Positions 31,522-36,605 of a stretch of DNA of 36,605 nucleotides are shown here, piece after piece. Where the stretch lies: the NCBI GenBank assembly GCA_009782875.1, contig WRIE01000031.1, positions 1 to 36,605 of the forward strand, given 5' to 3'. This DNA is from Eubacteriaceae bacterium. Lineage in GTDB: Bacteria > Bacillota > Clostridia > Eubacteriales > Anaerofustaceae. The position numbers and the translations under genes are program-made. The notes under the pieces were generated by a model that did not search any database, had not been told where the DNA came from, and worked only from the letters and a program-made list of their open reading frames with translations. Position 1 is the stretch's first letter; each line of letters starts with the position of its first letter.

Positions 31522-32076
31522 ATGATGAAGAAAATATCAATTAATTCACCAGTCATATTAGGCTTTGTTGCGATAAGCCTGGCAGAGCTTGGTTTGAATT
31601 CCCTTATGGGAGGGCGCCTGCTGGTTCTTTTAGCCCTCCGTAAAACACAGTTTGCCGACCCGATGATGTATGTCAGGCTAGTCTCCTATGTTTTCGTCCA
31701 TGTGGATTTTTCACACTTTATCAACAACGCTCTTTTGCTCCTTGCAATCGGGCCAATGCTCGAGGAGAAGCATGGCGCATCAAAGCTGGTTGTTATGCTC
31801 TTGGCCACCGCAGTGGCTACAGGAATTATCCACATCGCCTTTTTTGGCAATATTATGTTGGTCGGCGCAAGCGGCTTGGTTTTTATGCTGATCTTGCTGT
31901 CATCTTTCACAAATTTAAAGGATGGGACAATACCACTGACATTTATTATCGTCGCGCTGCTGTACATTGGCAATGAGGTTATTCAGGGAGTTTGGGCAAC
32001 TGACAGTATCTCACAGCTTTCTCACATTGCAGGCGGAGTGTGCGGATCATTGTTTGGACTCGACAAAAGGCGCTAA
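31522..32076 (+). CDS. Rhomboid-family intramembrane serine protease
   Basis: The 184-residue membrane protein has about six hydrophobic segments, the early HFINN motif (65-69), the catalytic serine in GASG (Ser117) and the catalytic histidine in SHIAGG (His168), which together form the rhomboid Ser-His dyad. It is compact, without extra domains, and would cut membrane-anchored proteins. No ribosome site precedes the two adjacent ATGs (31522, 31525). It starts 8 bp after the phosphoesterase stop, so translation may depend on re-initiation. The target is unknown; the neighbouring single-pass proteins are only possible candidates. Confidence 0.9.
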   Translation: MMKKISINSPVILGFVAISLAELGLNSLMGGRLLVLLALRKTQFADPMMYVRLVSYVFVHVDFSHFINNALLLLAIGPMLEEKHGASKLVVMLLATAVATGIIHIAFFGNIMLVGASGLVFMLILLSSFTNLKDGTIPLTFIIVALLYIGNEVIQGVWATDSISQLSHIAGGVCGSLFGLDKRR

Positions 32077-32160
32077 ATTATGACATTGCGACCAAGAAAA
32101 GTATAAAAAGTAAGCGATTTCAATATAATTTTCACAATTTTACTCGACAAGTGTTTTTTT

Positions 32161-32169
32161 TGGTATAAT
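32161..32169 (+). promoter_or_regulatory. Extended -10 promoter before the VanY-like gene
   Basis: TGGTATAAT (TG-n-TATAAT) at 32161-32169 is an extended -10 element. No good -35 is found at the right distance. It lies about 30 bp before the GTG start. Confidence 0.5.
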
Positions 32170-32199
32170 GATAATACATACTGAAATAATTGGGAATTT

Positions 32200-33306
32200 G
32201 TGAAATATATGATTGAGGCTACAAAGAAGAAAACCCGGCTGCGAATTAAAGCAAAAAAGGGGCTTAAACCCCACAACCAGCGCGTGATGGCAAGCCTTTT
32301 TCTTATGCTTGTCTTTGTATCCGTGTTTATGTTTGCCTGCTTGTCTTCACGAGAATCTGCCGCAAAACGCAAAGCTGGGGAGCCTGATGCTGATGTGGGC
32401 ACTCTGATTTTTGGCAATGTTGAAAACTATTTAAAAACGGTAGGCAGCGAGCTGGCAAATGTGCTCCTTGTCAGCTTCAAATCATCAAACACATCACTTG
32501 ACACTTTGCCCGGCTCGACAATTTCTTTTTATGTTGATGTTACAGGAATTGCCGAATCAGGCATGCGGAAAACCGAGACGTACAACTCAATGCGGATTTC
32601 GCCCTCAAATGAATATGACATCATAGCCCCAGGCAAGATCACGATTGCTGACAAGCCAGGCATGCCAGCCAATGTTGAGATCTTGGTCTCATTTTGCGGC
32701 ATTGACCATAGATACTCCTTCAATCTTGTCACCCAAAACGTTAATGCAGGCAATAATGCATTGCTGGTTAACAGAAATACCCGCGCCCTTGCCAGCTCGT
32801 ATGTGCCTTCCAACCTAGTGGAGTTCGAAGGCCATCTCCTGGGATCTGAAGCCGCCAAGTATCTTGGGCAGATGATAACCAACGCAAGATCTGCAGGTAT
32901 TGGCCTGGTCTTGGCAAGGGGGTACTGCAGCTTTGACCAGCAAAGCTATTCATCCCAGCTCCATGATTCCAGCATTGCTGACAAGTGTTTGGCTGTTGCC
33001 CCAGGATATAGCGAACACCAAACAGGCCTGGCTATTGACATATCGTGCCTTGAGCTGGAAGGATCCATTGATGAGAGATTTAAAGATACTTCTGCATATA
33101 GATGGTTGTTGGAAAACTCATTCAAGTACGGCTATATATTACGCTATCCCCAAGGTAAAAATGCGGAGACTGGATCAGGGTTCATGCCATGGCATTTCCG
33201 GTATATAGGCCAGGAATTAGCTAGCATTTACCACAATGAGCAGTGGGAGACGCTCGATGAATTTTTCGCCCCTCCAAGAGAAATATTTGCAGGCTCGAAA
33301 CGCTAG
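32200..33306 (+). CDS. D-alanyl-D-alanine carboxypeptidase, VanY/LAS family, membrane-anchored
   Basis: The 368-residue protein has a basic N-terminus, one membrane helix (MASLFLMLVFVSVFMFACL, about 30-48) and an extracellular LAS-type peptidase domain. The zinc motif reads SEHQTGLAID, with the later PWHFRYIG carrying the third ligand. It trims the terminal D-Ala of peptidoglycan stem peptides. The central region (about 65-190) is an extra extracellular domain not seen in minimal VanY. The start may be GTG 32200 (GGGA a few nt upstream) or ATG 32209. This is more likely housekeeping cell-wall remodelling than glycopeptide resistance, because no VanR/S/H/A neighbours are present. Confidence 0.88.
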   Translation: MKYMIEATKKKTRLRIKAKKGLKPHNQRVMASLFLMLVFVSVFMFACLSSRESAAKRKAGEPDADVGTLIFGNVENYLKTVGSELANVLLVSFKSSNTSLDTLPGSTISFYVDVTGIAESGMRKTETYNSMRISPSNEYDIIAPGKITIADKPGMPANVEILVSFCGIDHRYSFNLVTQNVNAGNNALLVNRNTRALASSYVPSNLVEFEGHLLGSEAAKYLGQMITNARSAGIGLVLARGYCSFDQQSYSSQLHDSSIADKCLAVAPGYSEHQTGLAIDISCLELEGSIDERFKDTSAYRWLLENSFKYGYILRYPQGKNAETGSGFMPWHFRYIGQELASIYHNEQWETLDEFFAPPREIFAGSKR

Positions 33307-33380
33307 CAGACTGCCAACTATCGATGCAAACTTTTACAATTCACCCTGCAAATCCAAGCAGATTTTCGTAGATTACCCTA

Positions 33381-33409
33381 TTGCATCTTGTTTCAGAATA
33401 TGATAGAAT
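33381..33409 (+). promoter_or_regulatory. Promoter of tRNA-Thr
   Basis: TTGCAT (33381-33386) and TAGAAT (33404-33409) are 17 bp apart; the tRNA begins about 38 bp downstream. Confidence 0.55.
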
Positions 33410-33446
33410 TCTCGTTGCGCAGTTAGCTCTATACTCGCAATTTATG

Positions 33447-33521
<75 letters not shown>

Positions 33522-33534
33522 TTTCAAAACCACT

Positions 33535-33571
33535 CAAACCCGCAAGGCATTAGCCATTGCGGGTTTGCTTT
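33535..33571 (+). terminator. Terminator of tRNA-Thr
   Basis: CAAACCCGCAAGGC pairs with GCCATTGCGGGTTTG (one extra base) across a short loop, followed by CTTTTGG. It lies just inside the duplicated attachment stretch. Confidence 0.7.
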
Positions 33572-33589
33572 TGGCACAACAATGGGCGA

Positions 33590-33855
33590 AAGCGTGCCCC
33601 TTGTGAACCCAAAATAGCGGATGTGGTTTTTCACATTAAAGACCAATTCATCAAATACCTTTGCGTCCGGCTTCAGACCGCGCAGACTGATAGTCCCATC
33701 GTCCACATGCGGTAGAATTTCTGTCCATATCCGGCGCAGGATTTGAAATGCACGTTGAGGTGTGAGAACTCCGGCAGGATGTCCCCGTTGCCGTAGCTTT
33801 CATTTTCACGCTCATTGTGCCGTTCCCTAATGCTGAAATTGCTCTTTGGACAGGC
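33590..33855 (-). pseudogene. MobV/Pre-type relaxase (plasmid recombination protein), N-terminal fragment
   Basis: The minus strand reads PKSNFSIRERHNERENESYG, then NGDILPEFSHLNVHFKS, the conserved N-terminal block of MobV/Pre relaxases (including the RHNERKNESY motif and the HLNVHF strand). A frameshift near 33706 joins it to DDGTISLRGLKPDAKVFDEL in another frame, which is the next part of the same protein. The start methionine has become Cys. The normal protein exceeds 350 residues, so this is a dead fragment. MobV proteins nick DNA for plasmid or element mobilisation. Confidence 0.75.
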
Positions 33856-34060
33856 TTGGTTGCGAACAACGCGCCTGTTGACTTTTGCGATAGTTTTCAC
33901 TCCTTCCTTGAGCATCATATCAAGAAAACAGACCATATCCCGTATGCCAAAAAATCTGGTATTCACGCAAAAACCGTCGTTTTCCTGAATATGAAAACGG
34001 CGGTTATGGGCATACCACTTCGGGGCAAATTGTCCCGAAGTCCCGGCATGAGGTGATTCC

Positions 34061-34219
34061 ATGAAGATAAAACTAAAATTACAAGAGAACTACGCGATCT
34101 GCGGGACGAGCGTTGTATCATACAGGCGCGAAATCATGGAGTATGGGATAAGGGCGAAAGACGCTTTGCATATTGCCTGCGCTAGGCCACTGTCTCAAAC
34201 CAGGCAGCAGCTCCATTAA
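34061..34219 (+). pseudogene. PIN-domain protein remnant with internal deletion
   Basis: The 52-residue frame starts MKIKL behind GAGGTGATTCC, shows GTSVVSYRRE (the PIN N-terminal strand, normally DTSVVSY with the metal-binding Asp) and then directly GIRAKDALHIACA (the C-terminal PIN block). A whole PIN protein has about 130-150 residues, so the middle is deleted, and the first catalytic Asp is now Gly. PIN proteins are usually RNase toxins of VapBC-type modules. Its end runs into the right attachment repeat. Confidence 0.6.
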
Positions 34220-34562
34220 AACCACAGACAAACCCGTATAGCGCAAAGATGCGGGGGCAGGAAACTGGTAAAAACCATGCCTGCGATAAAAAGCTCACAC
34301 ATTATAAACAATGTGTAGCGGGATTAGCTATAGACTCCCCCCGCTGCTGCCCTTTGGTTGTACGCAGTGCCATTTCACTCTTCTTCTGCCCATTGATTTT
34401 AATGTGGCAGCATGATAAAATTAATTCAAATACCACATTATCCCTTCCTTTGTTTGCAACAATGTAAGAATGTATATAACTGCAACAGATAATTATTTCA
34501 TATGACATTTAGACATTCACATACTCTACTACTGTGCAGTAATGTAGCAAGCAATTGTAACT
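34220..34562. other. Intergenic stretch with no supported gene
   Basis: No coding frame with a ribosome site is apparent. A bulged stem (CTAC-TACTG / CAGTA-GTAG) lies at about 34526-34546. Confidence 0.45.
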
Positions 34563-34597
34563 TGGGCATGACAAGCATTTGTGCCCACACTTTTCTT
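34563..34597 (+). terminator. Hairpin with T-rich tail
   Basis: TGGGCA (34563-34568) pairs with TGCCCA (34582-34587), followed by CACTTTTCTTT. It could end a small transcript from the upstream gap or act as a leader attenuator of the next gene. Confidence 0.4.
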
Positions 34598-34657
34598 TAT
34601 GGAGGGTGCGCATGGAGGCCATCGCATTAGGAGCGAGGAATCCAGCGCCAAGACTTT

Positions 34658-35452
34658 ATGAAAAAAATTATTGAAAAGATAGTTAAAACCCTCGGTGCCG
34701 GTGGTTTTGCAATTGGCTTTGGTTGCTGTGCAGTTATCAGTCTTGGCGTATTCGCATATACTTGGTTTGTTATGCCAGCGTTGTCGATGTTGTTCATGTT
34801 AGTTTACGCAGTATTATTTTTGCCATATGTCTTCTTTGGCGCTATGCTTACCCGCAAACTGGTTTTAGGTAGCTTTTTAAAAAATAATCCCGCATTGCGT
34901 TTTGCTTCCAAGGCAGCATCTATAGCTCTCATTTGGTTTATCGTCTTCTTTCCCTTTTCAATGTTTGGCGTGCAAGCATTGTTGAATATGCCTTCCCAAT
35001 TAGCAGAAAAACGTGAAATGGATGTTTTTCGAAAAGAAGTGCAAAATGCCGAGACTTATGCCGATTTGTCGCTTTTGGGCTTAGGTATTTATAAAAGGGT
35101 CAATGAAGGAGATCAATACATTTGGGATATTACTCAGCCCAAAAAAAACCCCAATAGGTTTGAGGGCACTCTTTTAATATTTGAGCATTCTAATAATGTG
35201 CGTGATAGGGAGAATTGGGAGGGAGACGACCAAAAGAAAGATCTGGTTTATAATGTATGCCAATATGGTGGGACTTGGATTATAGTGCCTATTTCCCCAT
35301 ACAATTACGCTTACTTGTGCGAAGAAATTAGCGAGGATGTCGATATGTTTTTGTTGTTGGCTATTGGTTCTGAAGCCAAGGAGAAACTGCTTGAACTGCC
35401 TGCCGAGCAGTATTCACGGCAAGAAATAGCCAAACTGCTTGGCAAAGAATAA
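34658..35452 (+). CDS. Membrane protein of unknown function
   Basis: The 264-residue protein has three N-terminal hydrophobic segments (about 13-35, 38-62 and 85-108), then a soluble region of about 150 residues rich in charged residues with no family motif that I recognise. No clear ribosome site lies at the usual distance; GGAG and GAGG occur 20-30 nt upstream. It is convergent with the next gene, 24 bp apart. No function is proposed. Confidence 0.7.
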   Translation: MKKIIEKIVKTLGAGGFAIGFGCCAVISLGVFAYTWFVMPALSMLFMLVYAVLFLPYVFFGAMLTRKLVLGSFLKNNPALRFASKAASIALIWFIVFFPFSMFGVQALLNMPSQLAEKREMDVFRKEVQNAETYADLSLLGLGIYKRVNEGDQYIWDITQPKKNPNRFEGTLLIFEHSNNVRDRENWEGDDQKKDLVYNVCQYGGTWIIVPISPYNYAYLCEEISEDVDMFLLLAIGSEAKEKLLELPAEQYSRQEIAKLLGKE

Positions 35453-35475
35453 TTGCTTCCAATCCAGTCAAGCCA

Positions 35476-36099
35476 CTACGATGGCAAGCGCTGCAGGTTT
35501 TTTAAAAGCTTTTTGACTCTGGCTTGCTGCGAAGCGCCCAAACCAGGCATTCTCTTCTCCAGTGTTTCGATAAATTGTTTAGCATTGTTAGCATCGAAGC
35601 AAACCGACATACGCTCAGCATGCTGTGGCACTTCTTTTGGGCGGCAATTCTCAAGATGGCCGATAAGCAGGGGCAATATCCTCTCTTCATAACCTGCTTT
35701 GCATAGGCCGGCTAACACGCTAATGCTGTTATCAATAGTGATGACGCTGCCCTTCCCATACGCGGCTAGAATGGTTTCAATGCCATCATAGATTTCTTCG
35801 TGGGCAATACCGACAATTTTAGACAAGGCTGCCATAGATCCCCAAACAAGCCGATTGTATTTTGACATTAGCCCTTCGATAAATACTTTAGCATAATTGC
35901 TGATCAAATCCGGGTCTCGTTCTCCAATCTCATATAGAACTTTTATACAATCTCCGGCGATCGTTTTGCTATTGCCCTTAAAACCTTCTACTATCTGCAC
36001 TATCCCATCCACATCCCTATTTTGGAATAGGAATTGTGCCAATTCTATATTTGGGAGCTCATCTTTTCTCCCTAGGCTGCTGGCTAATTTCTCTAACAT
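35476..36099 (-). CDS. HEAT-repeat-like helical protein
   Basis: The product of about 207 residues is all-helical, with repeats resembling HEAT/ARM units (for example GDCIKVLYEIGERDPDLISN, VWGSMAALSKIVGIA and SISVLAGLCKAGYEERILPL). Such repeats bind proteins or nucleic acids. I prefer the ATG at 36099 because AAGGG lies 6 nt upstream; the ATG at 36105 overlaps that site. No signal peptide or catalytic motif is seen. No specific partner is known. Confidence 0.7.
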   Translation of the reverse strand: MLEKLASSLGRKDELPNIELAQFLFQNRDVDGIVQIVEGFKGNSKTIAGDCIKVLYEIGERDPDLISNYAKVFIEGLMSKYNRLVWGSMAALSKIVGIAHEEIYDGIETILAAYGKGSVITIDNSISVLAGLCKAGYEERILPLLIGHLENCRPKEVPQHAERMSVCFDANNAKQFIETLEKRMPGLGASQQARVKKLLKNLQRLPS

Positions 36100-36105
36100 T
36101 GACAT

Positions 36106-36402
36106 CCCTTCAAACTGTTAAAATTCCAAACATCCATTTCCATATATAAACATTAGCTGTTTTCGATCCTTTTTGCATGGTTTGCCAGAATAATCTAGGC
36201 GTTGGCTAATCTAATTATAACTTAGAAAGCGTGTGCAAGGGCAAAATGCAAATATAGTTTGGTAGATTGTTGCGACAAACAATTGTTAGCTGAAACAAAC
36301 ACCAACAGTATCAGTGATCGTAAACGCGCAACAAAAATGCTACGGCAATAAAGCTTTGCTGCCAAATTATTTCAGGCATCTAGGATTTAGGGGCTTTAAA
36401 AA
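36106..36402. other. AT-rich intergenic region
   Basis: No coding frame or recognisable RNA is seen in these ~300 bp. They would contain the promoter of the minus-strand HEAT-like gene, but no clear -35/-10 pair was identified. Confidence 0.4.
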
Positions 36403-36445
36403 AGGGGCTGTTGCACAATTATTTGAATCAAGAACAACAGCCTCT
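36403..36445. repeat. Inverted repeat with IS-end-like sequence
   Basis: AGGGGCTGTTG (36403-36413) and CAACAGCCTCT (36435-36445) are inverted with one mismatch. AGAGGCTGTT matches the IS5-type terminal repeat at 376-392 read in the opposite strand. It may mark the end of an IS lying to the right, or a relic of two IS ends. Confidence 0.45.
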
Positions 36446-36453
36446 AAAAGTAT

Positions 36454-36500
36454 AAAAACTGGCATTTTGCGCCTTTTCGGCAGCAAAATGCCAGTTTTTT
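36454..36500. terminator. Strong intrinsic terminator hairpin
   Basis: AAAACTGGCATTTTGC pairs perfectly with GCAAAATGCCAGTTTT across a 12-nt loop; a T-run follows on the plus strand. On the minus strand it would stop transcripts from a gene beyond the window edge, and a short open frame runs from the edge to a stop at 36517-36519. Confidence 0.75.
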
Positions 36501-36605
36501 CATTTTTCGTATCTTTTCAAGCAAGCACAAACACACAGCAAACAGGGGCAAACCCTGCTTGCCCCGGAATATTGCCCAGGCTCAAAGCGCGCTGTTTAGT
36601 GTGTT

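Noticed and set aside
32200-33306. Glycopeptide-resistance VanY
   Set aside because: No vanRS/HAX-type genes are nearby; the motifs fit general D,D-carboxypeptidases.
34249-34467. 72-codon plus-strand frame downstream of the tRNA element
   Set aside because: No ribosome site or recognisable domain; low-complexity ending.

Overview
The window looks like chromosome from an anaerobic, low-to-mid GC Firmicute, most likely of the class Clostridia. The grounds are strong AGGAGG-type ribosome binding sites, several TTG starts, a tungsten-type aldehyde:ferredoxin oxidoreductase (AOR) set, Firmicute-style CHAP/Cpl-7 endolysin and VanY-type proteins, zinc-ribbon/BspA-repeat proteins, and a tRNA with encoded CCA. 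The species cannot be named from the sequence alone.

Layout. 1-1000: the N-terminal part of an IS5-type transposase (minus strand) abuts a 5'-truncated DUF3320 helicase-family gene, so the left edge is an IS-disrupted, defence-like locus. 1035-4860: a tungsten/molybdenum enzyme cluster, with a divergent ThiF/HesA E1-like enzyme, then a promoter, a structured leader, a four-cluster ferredoxin, AOR and a ThiS/MoaD-like carrier, closed by a strong terminator. 4884-6308 (minus): a small heavy-metal-associated protein and the AzlC/AzlD branched-chain amino acid exporter. 6640-11910: a complete Liv-type branched-chain amino acid ABC importer (binding protein, two permeases, two ATPases) with a CBS-CBS-ACT protein at its end. 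11930-12400: a terminator, a stretch that folds like a structured RNA (minus strand), and a palindrome before the next operon. 12421-17443: a five-gene Opp/Dpp/Nik-type ABC importer.

17637-19972 (minus): an orphan phage-type lysis cassette (holin, small overlapping ORF, CHAP+Cpl-7 endolysin) next to a deleted IS30 transposase flanked by a 15-bp direct repeat. 20083-24401: an FMN/Cys-motif oxidoreductase, a CoA-transferase, a zinc-ribbon/leucine-rich-repeat protein and a lipoprotein. 24402-25142 is an AT-rich intergenic region holding a promoter and three leader hairpins. 25143-30455 encodes a 1770-residue membrane-anchored kinase-like protein whose DFG motif reads FSG, so it is a predicted pseudokinase; its central part is a very long acidic linker. 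30629-33306: metallophosphoesterase, rhomboid protease and VanY-like carboxypeptidase. 33447-34219: tRNA-Thr(GGT) followed by a ~700-bp decayed mobile element (broken MobV relaxase, internally deleted PIN protein) bounded by a repeat of the tRNA 3' end. 34658-36099: a membrane protein and a HEAT-like protein. The right edge carries IS-end-like inverted repeats and a strong hairpin.

How the genes work together. The AOR group forms one metabolic unit: a sulfur-carrier with C-terminal Gly-Gly, its likely adenylating enzyme, the W/Mo-pterin oxidoreductase and its electron carrier. The Liv and Azl genes handle import and export of the same class of amino acids from neighbouring divergent operons. 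AOR (2-oxo-acid/aldehyde chemistry), branched-chain amino acid uptake, peptide uptake and a CoA-transferase together suit an amino-acid-fermenting anaerobe; this metabolic link is inference. The points most worth following up are the pseudokinase, the structured RNA at ~11984-12160, the leader of the AOR operon, the tRNA-bounded element and the orphan lysis cassette.
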